DNA of 13,418 bases, from positions 1-13,418 of the forward strand of contig JAGRNC010000026.1 in assembly GCA_020440935.1 (NCBI GenBank), given 5' to 3'. The notes under the pieces were generated by a model, which worked only from the letters and a program-made list of their open reading frames with translations, did no database searches and was not told the origin of the DNA. This DNA comes from Leptospiraceae bacterium (lineage in GTDB: Bacteria > Spirochaetota > Leptospiria > Leptospirales > Leptonemataceae). This document shows, one piece after another, positions 1 through 6,922 of the stretch; position 1 is the first letter of the stretch, and the number at the start of each line of letters is the position of its first letter. The position numbers and the translations under genes were made by a program.

Positions 1-1240
1 TAATGAATCGATTGTCCGAATCCAGAGTCATGCGACTGTCCAGTTCGCCTTCCTGTGCTCTTTCTATAATAGAAAGAACCTGGTCCTCTGCTGCCACTTC
101 TTCGGTGCGATCCATCCATTCCGCCACGATACCCATTCGATTCCCTTTTTCGTCCAGAATGGGACTGAACACTTGATTAAAGGTCCTGCCACCGATGTGG
201 ACGGTACTGAAATGGTTCCCGCGAAGGTTATCCAGAATGTTCCGAATCCGCTGTGGATCTTTATGATATCGATGGATCGTGTCCCCAATGATAGCGCCGG
301 CAGAAAAGAAAGGCATCTCCTTCTTGATATCAGCCTCTGCGCGTGCGAACATGCCGCGAATAATACCATTCATATAGGTCACAATATGATCGTTGTCGGC
401 GATCATTATGTTTGTTGACGCATTTTCCACGGCGGCGCGGAATACGGCGGCGGTCTGAAATTGCTTTTGAAGCTGCTCGCGCATACTATCAATGTAGCCG
501 CTGAGAACGCCAAGTTCATCTCTGGATTCATCCAGGGCGCTGGTTTCCAGATCCCCGTCGGCGATTCGCTGGACGTTTTCGGATACTCTTACAATGGACT
601 TGTTGATTCTATTACCAAGACTGAGTACAAATAGTCCCAGCGCAATCAGGATGGCCAGGGCAAGGATAATGAGCGCGATGCTTGAATATCTGAAAATTTC
701 AGAGGAACTGTCGAAGGAATGATGCGCATCCGCTGTACGCTCCTCAATCATCTTACGGGCCGCAATAGCCATTGGATCGATGGCCCGGTATAACGAGGGG
801 ATTTCTTCGGTGAGCTGCTCCCGATCTCCGGCTCGTATTAGCTGCGCTGCGCGATCCAGGGCCTCATCTGCCGCGCTACGGTGCTTTTCCAGATCTGCCA
901 GAAGTTGAGCTGTTGCCGGATCGTTTCTGCCTTTCAGCGAAGCCCAGGAATCGTTGGATTTTTCTCTGGCCTCACGCAGCCTGCCCAGACTTTCCTGGGA
1001 GCCCAGGGCGCCGTCCCGGAACTTCTGCACCGATTCAATACTATCCACGGAATAGCCAGTATAGAATTGGAATAGTTCGGTAAGTGGTTTTACATCGTTA
1101 TTGAACAGATTTTCGACTTCGCCATGCATTGTTCTGCTGACATAGAAACCGGCCAGACCGTTCAATAGAATGGCTCCACTGGCAAGCACCAGCAACAGAG
1201 TAAGTTTTCCCCGGATGCTTCCTTTTCTGACAACACTCAT
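1..1240 (-). CDS. PAS-containing methyl-accepting chemotaxis receptor, C-terminus off the window
   Basis: The frame is open from ATG 1240 to the window edge (413 codons). It encodes an inner-membrane receptor. Residues 1-10 are basic; TM1 is about 12-34; residues 35-182 form a periplasmic helical domain of four-helix-bundle type; TM2 is about 186-208. A HAMP segment follows (about 208-262; ENVQRIADGDLE, DELGVL). A PAS domain spans about 266-380 (VENASTNIMIADND at 271-284, GGRTFNQVFSPILDEKG at 350-366, EWMDRTEE at 374-381), and residues 382-413 look like the start of a second HAMP-like segment. This HAMP-PAS order is a known MCP architecture. The methylation helices and kinase-contact tip are missing only because the window ends. 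A GAGGG ribosome site lies 5 nt before the ATG. It is separated from cheW by 139 bp, so it may have its own promoter. The MCP identity rests on architecture and on the neighbouring cheW/mcp/cheA genes; the signalling tip cannot be seen. Confidence 0.85.
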   Translation of the reverse strand, partial: MSVVRKGSIRGKLTLLLVLASGAILLNGLAGFYVSRTMHGEVENLFNNDVKPLTELFQFYTGYSVDSIESVQKFRDGALGSQESLGRLREAREKSNDSWASLKGRNDPATAQLLADLEKHRSAADEALDRAAQLIRAGDREQLTEEIPSLYRAIDPMAIAARKMIEERTADAHHSFDSSSEIFRYSSIALIILALAILIALGLFVLSLGNRINKSIVRVSENVQRIADGDLETSALDESRDELGVLSGYIDSMREQLQKQFQTAAVFRAAVENASTNIMIADNDHIVTYMNGIIRGMFARAEADIKKEMPFFSAGAIIGDTIHRYHKDPQRIRNILDNLRGNHFSTVHIGGRTFNQVFSPILDEKGNRMGIVAEWMDRTEEVAAEDQVLSIIERAQEGELDSRMTLDSDNRFI

Positions 1241-1292
1241 ACGGACCCTCGCGTATAGTAATTTCGGAACCTTTTATTCAAAATCGTGGAGA

Positions 1293-1320
1293 AGAATAGA
1301 AAAAAATCAAATTCCCTCAA
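1293..1320 (-). promoter_or_regulatory. possible sigma-70-type promoter for the PAS receptor gene
   Basis: On the minus strand TTGAGG (1320-1315) and TATTCT (1298-1293) are separated by 16 nt, each matching 4 of 6 consensus bases. The start site would fall near 1286, giving a leader of about 45 nt that includes the GAGGG site. The spacer contains a seven-T run. This is a weak match in an AT-rich gap and could be chance. Confidence 0.3.
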
Positions 1321-1351
1321 ATTGCAGTCCGTTGCTACCGGCTGTTCCGAA

Positions 1352-1377
1352 GTGCTGGTAGTGCGCTATAGCAGCAC
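1352..1377 (-). terminator. weak hairpin just after cheW
   Basis: GTGCTG (1352-1357) pairs with CAGCAC (1372-1377) around a 14-nt loop, starting 3 nt past the cheW stop codon. No T-run follows directly; the nearest T-tract on this strand is about 45 nt further on. It may be a weak pause or end signal for the che operon, or nothing. The rest of the 139-bp gap holds only the possible promoter for the next receptor. Confidence 0.22.
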
Positions 1378-1379
1378 AA

Positions 1380-1949
1380 CTAATGATCTGCCGGTTTGTC
1401 GCCCGATGCTGGCCCCGCCAGGGCCGATGTTTCCTGCTCATCTTCCAATGGTTCGTCTTCGCCCCACTCATTACCGGCCAGGTCCAGGGATTCGTGGACT
1501 CGGGAGAGCTCTTCTAGATTCAGCACCATATTGGCTTTTAGAAGTACAATGAATTCATCATCAACGCGTGCAATTCCATCCATGAAATCCGTGCGGATTC
1601 GCGCTCCCAGGTCGGGGGTGTGCTCAATGTTTTCGGATGGTAGCCGCAACACTTCATTGACCGAGTCCACAAATAGGCCCAGAGTCTCTTTGCGGTCCTC
1701 GCCAGAGAACTCCACGACCAGGATACAACTTAACTTGCTCACTGGTGCCGCTTTGCCCCAGAGCCGGGCCATAAGATCGATTACGGGCACCACATTTCCC
1801 CGTAGATTCAAAACACCTCGGATATGTTCGGGCATCAATGGGATTCGCGTTAAAGTCTGATTCTCGATAATCTCGCGGAGGTAAGAGATATCCAGACCAA
1901 AAACCTGGTCCCCACAATTAAAGGAGAGGATTTGCTTTTCTGTTTCCAT
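1380..1949 (-). CDS. cheW: CheW chemotaxis coupling protein
   Basis: Cytoplasmic adaptor that links receptors to the CheA kinase. With the ATG at 1949 the product is 189 residues. Typical CheW features are present: ILSFNCGDQVFGLDI at 7-21, an REI motif after it, IRGVLNLRGNVVPVIDL at 43-59 (Arg50 lies in the conserved NLRG turn), and a second beta-barrel half up to about residue 148. The last 40 residues (about 150-189) are an acidic, low-complexity tail (EWGEDEPLEDEQE) not needed for the fold and longer than in compact CheW proteins. A TTG at 1967 in the same frame would add six residues but overlaps the mcp end; the ATG lies 4 nt after the mcp stop and puts the QILSF strand at the usual distance from the N-terminus, so I prefer it. 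GAGAAG 10 nt upstream may serve as ribosome site. It is the last gene of the tightly packed che run. Confidence 0.95.
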   Translation of the reverse strand: METEKQILSFNCGDQVFGLDISYLREIIENQTLTRIPLMPEHIRGVLNLRGNVVPVIDLMARLWGKAAPVSKLSCILVVEFSGEDRKETLGLFVDSVNEVLRLPSENIEHTPDLGARIRTDFMDGIARVDDEFIVLLKANMVLNLEELSRVHESLDLAGNEWGEDEPLEDEQETSALAGPASGDKPADH

Positions 1950-1953
1950 ATTC

Positions 1954-3585
1954 TTAAAACTTCTCAAATTCGCTATCGTCGCTTACTGGCGAACTGGATG
2001 ACTTAAAAAATTTGTTTGCTTCCACCGAAGTTGGTGCGCTGGATTGGGGCGATCGACTGGAACTGCTCGAACGTCTGCCCGAATTTGCCAGCTTAAAGAA
2101 GGATAGATTATCCATTAGAGAGTCCGCCTGTCCCGATAGCTCTTCGGCGGTGGCTGCCAGTTCCTCCGCCGACGATGCGCTTTGCTGCGAAACCTGGCTT
2201 ATTTGCTGAATTCCAGAATTGATTTGTTCGGAGCCGTCCCGTTGCTGGCGCGAAGAAGCTGCGATTTCTACGACCAGGTCGGCCGTTTTCTGGATTCCCG
2301 GAAGCATCTCTTCGATTAATCGACCTGCCTTTTCTGCCACAGCCACGGAATTGGCTGCAATTTCGCTGATTTCTTGCGCCGATCCGCGGCTCCGTTCAGC
2401 AAGCTTGCGCACCTCGGTAGCCACCACCGCAAAGCCCTGTCCGTGCTCGCCGGCTCGGGCTGCTTCAATGGCTGCGTTCAAGGCAAGTAAATTGGTCTGG
2501 TATGCAATATCCTGTACGACATTGATCTTATCTGCGATTTGCTGCATGGCCTCGATGGTGCGGCGTACCGCTTCGCCGCCTTCGGTGGCTGCATTGGAGG
2601 ACTCCTGTGCGATCTTTTCGGTTAGCCCGGCATTTTCCGTATTTTGAACGATGCTCGATACCATCTCTTCCATCGTAGAGGAGCTCTCCTCCACGTTGGA
2701 AGCAAGCTCGGATGAGTTCTGACTCATGGTTTGCGCCGAAGCATTCACCTGTTGCGAAACCTGGTTCAACACATCCGCATTTTCGCGGACTTGAGTAATG
2801 ATGCCCGAAAGCCGTTGTACCATATTTCTTAGCGATCCCATTAGCTTTCCGATTTCATCGTTTGAAACCGATTCCACCTGGTGGGTTAAATCGCCTTCGG
2901 AAAGCCGATCCGCAAGTACCACGGCCTCTCCCAGCGGTCTGGTGATGCTGCGAATGGTCATAAAACCCAGGGCCGCTGCCACCAGAATCCCGGCTATGAT
3001 GCTGGCGACGGTAATCTCAAGAATTGCATAATACTCATCGTGTTCCTTGTTGTACTCCTGTTCCGCAAGCTGACCTTCCATTCGCACGAGACTGTCGATG
3101 GACTTACCCACGGGCTCGTACAGAGGACTAACCCTGGTCTCCAGAGTTCGGCGGGCCGCCTCTGCATCGTCGCTCTGCAGCTGGGTTTTTGTGGCTTGAA
3201 ACCCCGCGTCGCGGAGTTGCGGATAGTCCGATCCAAATCGTTGAGCAATTTCCTTTTCTTCGCCATCGAGGTCAGTTCTTCTGAATTGCTCCCAGGTCGC
3301 ATCGATCTCTTTGGTGTTTCGTTCAACGATAAGAGATTCCTCCTGTACAAATCGGGGATCCGGATTCGCCGCAGCAGCCGTAAGTGCCAGTCGGTTTTCT
3401 AGAAGTAATGCGCGAATACGTCCTAGTTGGGCGGAGGGAATGGTTCGATCGTTGTATACCGATCGTAGTCCCTCCACAGCGCTGTTCATCCCATACAGAC
3501 CCAGACCACCGATCACCAAAAGTAAGATGCTGAGCAAACCCAGGAGAAAGGACAATTTGACTTTTACACTTAGATTTTTGAACAT
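1954..3585 (-). CDS. Methyl-accepting chemotaxis protein with C-terminal tethering pentapeptide
   Basis: Transmembrane receptor of 543 residues. TM1 is about 12-33; residues 34-188 are a periplasmic four-helix-bundle ligand domain; TM2 is about 190-211; HAMP is about 212-265 (ITRPLGE, DEIGKL). The cytoplasmic coiled-coil hairpin is about 266-498. Its kinase/CheW contact tip is intact (NVVQDIAYQTNLLALNAAIE at 355-374, then EHGQGFAVVATEVRKLAERS at 380-399). Candidate methylation segments lie around 315-335 and 470-486 (SSAEELAATAEEL). Arm length from the tip is about 17 heptads, close to the 34H/36H classes; I did not count this rigorously. A Ser-rich flexible linker (about 499-538) leads to the last five residues, EFEKF, which fit the CheR/CheB tether pattern x-[HFYW]-x-x-[HFYW]. 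The ATG abuts the cheA stop (TAAATG), and AGGAGG lies 7 nt upstream inside cheA. The ligand is unknown. Confidence 0.96.
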   Translation of the reverse strand: MFKNLSVKVKLSFLLGLLSILLLVIGGLGLYGMNSAVEGLRSVYNDRTIPSAQLGRIRALLLENRLALTAAAANPDPRFVQEESLIVERNTKEIDATWEQFRRTDLDGEEKEIAQRFGSDYPQLRDAGFQATKTQLQSDDAEAARRTLETRVSPLYEPVGKSIDSLVRMEGQLAEQEYNKEHDEYYAILEITVASIIAGILVAAALGFMTIRSITRPLGEAVVLADRLSEGDLTHQVESVSNDEIGKLMGSLRNMVQRLSGIITQVRENADVLNQVSQQVNASAQTMSQNSSELASNVEESSSTMEEMVSSIVQNTENAGLTEKIAQESSNAATEGGEAVRRTIEAMQQIADKINVVQDIAYQTNLLALNAAIEAARAGEHGQGFAVVATEVRKLAERSRGSAQEISEIAANSVAVAEKAGRLIEEMLPGIQKTADLVVEIAASSRQQRDGSEQINSGIQQISQVSQQSASSAEELAATAEELSGQADSLMDNLSFFKLANSGRRSSSSSRSPQSSAPTSVEANKFFKSSSSPVSDDSEFEKF

Positions 3586-5838
3586 TTAGATTCCTCCTGG
3601 CCCGGTCGGCGACGGCGCGACTCCGGCAACGGCCAGAGCCGGTTCGGGCGCAGGGCCGCCGTCCAGACCCCTTCGCGCACCAAAGAAAGTGGCAACGTCC
3701 AGAATATAGGCGATCTGGCCGCTACCAAGAATGGTTACTCCGCTTACTCCTGGAAGATTGGATAAGATTCTGCCCCCGGATCGCACCACAGTCTGGTACT
3801 CTCCCAGTAATTCATCCACCACCAGTCCGATGCGACGTTGTCCCTGTTTAATAACAATGAGCTCATTGGCCTTCTGCTGCCCCAGTTGAAAGGCCCCGGG
3901 TAAATGTACGATCGGAATCAGTTCTCCGCGAAGATTGATAAAATTACCGGCGCTGCCAGTGCGTTTATGGGCAGAAAGCTCCGTACATTCGAATACCGTG
4001 TCCAGTGGGACCACAAAATGGATCCCCGAAGCTCGAACAAGAAAGCCGTCGATAATGGCAAGGGTGAGGGGAAGCCGCAGGCTAATGGTCGTACCCTGGC
4101 CTTCCACGCTACTGAGCTGCACAAAAGTGCCTCCCAGGGATTCAATGCCCTGTTTGACCACATCCAGGCCGACTCCGCGTCCGGAATACTCGCTCACCGT
4201 GTCCCGGGTAGAGAAACCAGCATGGAAAATGTACTCTTGAAGCTGAGTCGGATCCACTTCTGTGTCTTCGGTAATAATTCCTTTCTCCAGGGCTCGCCGT
4301 CTCACGGCCTCGGCGCTGATTCCCTTTCCATCGTCGGATATTTCCACCACAACATGGCCCATATCTTGAAAGGCTCGCAGCTCAATGGTTCCCGTATCCG
4401 ATTTTCCTACGGCGATTCTCTCTTCGGGAGTTCCCAGTCCATGGTCGATGCTGTTTCGCACCAGATGAATCATGGGATCCTGAATTCTTTCCACTACGCT
4501 TCGATCCAGCTCGGTTTCCTCGCCGGACAACTTTAGTTTTACTTTCTTATTCAGGTTGGCCGCTGCATCGTGCACCACGCGTCGCATCTTTTGAAAAACC
4601 GTTCCAATCTCCACCATGCGCAGACTCATGCTTTGTTCGCGCAGATCTTCGATTAGCCGCTCTATAGTATCGGTGGAGGCACCCAGGGAGGCATCTCCCG
4701 AGGAACGGGATAGTTGTCGCAGGGTCTGGGATTGAATCACAAGCTCGCCCACAAGATTGATCAGCGAATCCAGTCTTCCTGCATCCACGCGCAGGGTACT
4801 CTGGATCATACCGCTCTGTTTGCTCGCTTGCGGACTGGCGCTCCCCGCTGCCGGTAACGCTACCTGCTGTGCGGATTTGGATTCGGGGCTGTGGGCCGGC
4901 TGCGCCACAGGACTGGACGGATTACTTGCCGGGGTCGCGGCTTTGCTCTGTCCGCTGGCTCCTAGCGAACGTAGCCACACATTGTCATCAAACGGCATTT
5001 CAGACCAGATTTGCAGCAAGCGTTGGCGAGATTCCGGAAGTCTTTTTATGGAAGCTTCGTAATCGGCCGCCGAACTATTGCCCGTATGGATAAGCAGGAT
5101 TCCATCGTCGCGAATAAACTCGAATGCATCCTCCACGGCCGATCCGGGCTCGTCAGATCGAAGCAGGATTTCGTATCCCAGGTAAGATTTCTGTGGATCA
5201 AATTCGGACGAAGCCGGCATGCCATCCAACACAGAGTACACGCAAAGCAATTCGCCGAGATTCGTCAGAAAGCGAATGAAGTTTAGCGGGTCCAGGCCAG
5301 ATAAGAAAGCATTCGCATTGGGCCGAAATGAGATATGATAGCAGCCGGCCAGATGTTGCAGGGCCGGTCCTTCCGATACGCTCTCTGAAACGGTTTCGCT
5401 GGCGGTGGGGGCGACATCGGTTTTCTTGGCCACCGTTCCAATGCTTTGGAGTCTGGCGGCGATCTGTTCGCGCAGGGCAGAATCTTGTTGTTCCACTGTA
5501 TCGGAAAGCGTACCGGTAGCTCCTTCCTGAAGCTCTGCCGCAGCTAGAGCCTGAATGTGATCTCTACAGGACAGAAACAAAGGCACATCGGATGCCGAAA
5601 AGAGCGGGGGCTCATTTCTATATTTGTCCAGGAGATTCTCCAGAACATGCGCGAACCCTTCCAGGCGTCTGGCCTGAAAGATTCCTGAATTTCCTTTGAT
5701 TGTATGTAGGACCCGAAACAGCGCATCCAGTTCGGCTGGCGTGGTTTCTTGCTGTAGTTGGAATAGACTCTCTTCCATCCGGTCCAAAAGGTCCCGAATC
5801 TCGATCAAGAATGCCTTCTGAATCTCATCCATGTTCAT
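3586..5838 (-). CDS. cheA: CheA chemotaxis histidine kinase
   Basis: Cytoplasmic kinase that autophosphorylates and passes phosphate to CheY and CheB; 750 residues. Domain order: HPt (P1, 1-100) with the phospho-His in VLHTIKGNSG (His45); a linker; a P2-like region at 165-290; an Ala/Pro/Ser-rich linker at 295-342; P3 dimerisation helices (VDAGRLDSLINLVGELVI, 351-368); P4 ATPase with the N box HLVRNSIDHG (458-467), G1 DDGKG (502-506) and G2 GRGVGLD (553-559); and a CheW-like P5 domain at 598-722. The last ~28 residues are Gly/Pro/Ala-rich. All catalytic boxes are intact. ATG 5838 is chosen because GGAGG lies 9 nt upstream; it overlaps the stas stop as ATGA. A second in-frame ATG at 5832 would lose two residues. 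Translation is probably coupled to stas on one side and mcp on the other. Confidence 0.98.
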   Translation of the reverse strand: MNMDEIQKAFLIEIRDLLDRMEESLFQLQQETTPAELDALFRVLHTIKGNSGIFQARRLEGFAHVLENLLDKYRNEPPLFSASDVPLFLSCRDHIQALAAAELQEGATGTLSDTVEQQDSALREQIAARLQSIGTVAKKTDVAPTASETVSESVSEGPALQHLAGCYHISFRPNANAFLSGLDPLNFIRFLTNLGELLCVYSVLDGMPASSEFDPQKSYLGYEILLRSDEPGSAVEDAFEFIRDDGILLIHTGNSSAADYEASIKRLPESRQRLLQIWSEMPFDDNVWLRSLGASGQSKAATPASNPSSPVAQPAHSPESKSAQQVALPAAGSASPQASKQSGMIQSTLRVDAGRLDSLINLVGELVIQSQTLRQLSRSSGDASLGASTDTIERLIEDLREQSMSLRMVEIGTVFQKMRRVVHDAAANLNKKVKLKLSGEETELDRSVVERIQDPMIHLVRNSIDHGLGTPEERIAVGKSDTGTIELRAFQDMGHVVVEISDDGKGISAEAVRRRALEKGIITEDTEVDPTQLQEYIFHAGFSTRDTVSEYSGRGVGLDVVKQGIESLGGTFVQLSSVEGQGTTISLRLPLTLAIIDGFLVRASGIHFVVPLDTVFECTELSAHKRTGSAGNFINLRGELIPIVHLPGAFQLGQQKANELIVIKQGQRRIGLVVDELLGEYQTVVRSGGRILSNLPGVSGVTILGSGQIAYILDVATFFGARRGLDGGPAPEPALAVAGVAPSPTGPGGI
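3593..3598 (-). promoter_or_regulatory. Shine-Dalgarno for mcp inside the end of cheA
   Basis: AGGAGG lies 7 nt before the mcp ATG and is read as part of the final Gly-Gly codons of cheA. The cheA stop and mcp start are adjacent (TAAATG), so a terminating ribosome sits on the mcp start. This fixes the mcp start and suggests coupled translation. Confidence 0.75.
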
Positions 5839-6212
5839 GGATGTTTTCCTCCCATGATGGAGTATTTATTTCTGCTGTAAGTGAGTAGAAGTGATTCTTT
5901 TGTGGCTGTACTGACCCTAATTACATCGCGCAGGGAGCCCAGGACTCCGGCCACATCCAGAGTCTTGAGCACTGGCCTGGAATGGTTCAGGAAACGGACT
6001 GTTGTCCCGGAGGAGACCGCGTTTCTCTTGATTTGAAGCAATAGTTGAAATCCGGCAGAGTCCAGCCTTTCTACTTCGGCCAAATCCAGGGCAATGTTCT
6101 GACCCAACATAGGCTGCAGAGTTCTCCAGATATTCGCCGCATTCTCCACCGTCCAGGCTCCGGAAGCCTTTAGTTGAATACCCTGCGCACTTTCTTGAAT
6201 CTTTTGCAGCAT
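5835..6212 (-). CDS. STAS-domain protein of the chemotaxis operon
   Basis: Small single-domain protein, 125 residues from the ATG at 6212. It reads as a STAS fold: an N-terminal strand (IQLKASGAWTVENA), ALDLAEVERLDSAGFQLLL in the middle, and VRFLNHSRPVLKTLDVAGV towards the end. The LDSAGF segment aligns with the DSxG loop whose Ser is phosphorylated in anti-sigma antagonists of the SpoIIAA type, so this Ser is a candidate phosphosite. The family is known as stand-alone STAS/MlaB-like proteins, often beside cheY or cheA. Its role here is not known: regulatory partner switching or binding to the kinase are both possible. A TTG at 6239 would overlap the cheY end; the ATG starts 11 nt after the cheY stop and is preferred, although its ribosome site is weak. 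The stop overlaps the cheA start (ATGA), and its last codons carry the cheA ribosome site. Confidence 0.88.
   Translation of the reverse strand: MLQKIQESAQGIQLKASGAWTVENAANIWRTLQPMLGQNIALDLAEVERLDSAGFQLLLQIKRNAVSSGTTVRFLNHSRPVLKTLDVAGVLGSLRDVIRVSTATKESLLLTYSRNKYSIMGGKHP
5848..5852 (-). promoter_or_regulatory. Shine-Dalgarno for cheA inside the stas coding end
   Basis: GGAGG lies 9 nt upstream of ATG 5838 and is encoded by the Met-Gly-Gly codons near the stas C-terminus. Together with the 4-nt ATGA overlap it supports this start and coupled translation of stas and cheA. Confidence 0.7.
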
Positions 6213-6223
6213 GTTATTTTCCG

Positions 6224-6604
6224 TTAATCCAGCGGACAAATCTTCTGCATTACAGCTACTAGCTGACTGGGAGCGAATGGCTTTACGAGCCAGGCGCGGG
6301 CGCCCGCCAGCTGTCCCTGTTGCTTTTTTTCCTCTTCCGACTCGGTGGTTAACATAATGATCGGAGTAAATCGGGCGTTTTGGTACCGGTCATCGTCGCG
6401 AATTTTTTCAATCATCTGGATGCCATTTAGATTGGGCATGTTGAGATCCGAGAGAATCGTATCGAATTTCTGATTCTCAAGCTTATCCAGAGCATCCTGG
6501 CCATCCACCGCCTCCTCAACGGCGTAACCGGCTCCTTCCAGAGCCATGCGAGTGAAGGAGCGCATGGAATTGGAATCATCAATAATCAGAATCTTTTTAC
6601 TCAT
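6224..6604 (-). CDS. cheY: CheY single-domain response regulator
   Basis: Diffusible response regulator that takes phosphate from CheA and acts on the flagellar motor switch; 126 residues, a bare receiver domain. The acidic pair Asp9-Asp10 (LIIDDSNSMR), phospho-acceptor Asp53 (LSDLNMP), switch Thr86 (IIMLTTES) and Lys108 (VKPF) are all present. The position matching Tyr106 of E. coli CheY is Trp105, so an aromatic residue is kept. The loop between Asp53 and Thr86 is three residues longer than in E. coli. No output domain follows. AGGA lies 6 nt before the ATG. It is the first gene after the 318-bp gap that separates it from cheB, and stas follows 11 nt after its stop. It could feed a non-motor output through STAS, but the motor is the default expectation. 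Confidence 0.95.
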   Translation of the reverse strand: MSKKILIIDDSNSMRSFTRMALEGAGYAVEEAVDGQDALDKLENQKFDTILSDLNMPNLNGIQMIEKIRDDDRYQNARFTPIIMLTTESEEEKKQQGQLAGARAWLVKPFAPSQLVAVMQKICPLD

Positions 6605-6922
6605 AGAATTTCCTGTGGAACGGTTTACATTGGCCCCGCTCTCTCTGCTTCATTTTTGCATCAAACTGTACAATGTTGCAACTCTTTTCCTGTTAAAGGG
6701 CGGTAGGACAGAATTTCCACAACCTGTTCCAGCTGGCCAACTTCATAGATAAGAGTGGAACGTAACGATATATCCGTGCGCATCCCTTTGTTTTCCGACC
6801 CGCAAATCTTTGCAGGCGGGTACAGTCCTCGGATTATCGGCGAAGCCGGAAAAAGGGGGGAGCGTTTGCCCGGCAGCGACGTTTCCTGTCGCGACATAAG
6901 CGTTGGAACGGTAGGGCGTTGT
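6605..6922 (-). other. 318-bp gap between cheB and cheY
   Basis: This is the only long space inside the che run. It holds a perfect palindrome TGTCGCGACA (6887-6896), a tight hairpin CGGC-GAA-GCCG (6838-6848), and a second hairpin CCCGC/GCGGG (6799-6820, inner arms GCAA/TTGC). On the minus strand GCCGATAA (6841-6834) equals the sigma-28 -10 consensus, but no TAAA-type -35 stands at the right distance. Neither hairpin is followed by a T-run. A 78-codon frame (6897-6661) crosses it but has no ribosome site and no recognisable fold. I see no firm gene, promoter or terminator. Confidence 0.5.

Noticed and set aside
3904..4536. 210-codon plus-strand frame inside cheA
   Set aside because: Antisense to the intact kinase and CheW-like domains of cheA; no ribosome site and no protein-like motif.
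6834..6841. Sigma-28 promoter for cheY
   Set aside because: The -10 box GCCGATAA is perfect, but the -35 position holds a C-run rather than TAAAGTTT and the leader would exceed 200 nt. Not called as a feature; kept as a testable point in the gap finding.
6661..6897. 78-codon minus-strand frame between cheB and cheY
   Set aside because: No ribosome site before the ATG, no recognisable motif, and it runs through hairpin-forming sequence. A later internal ATG at its MRTDIS segment has a purine run directly against it with no spacing. Kept only as part of the gap description.
6780..6900. Cyclic-di-GMP (GEMM) riboswitch
   Set aside because: Fragments such as GGGCAAAC and GCTGCCGGG recall GEMM, but their order and spacing do not fit the family and the GNRA tetraloop arm is missing.
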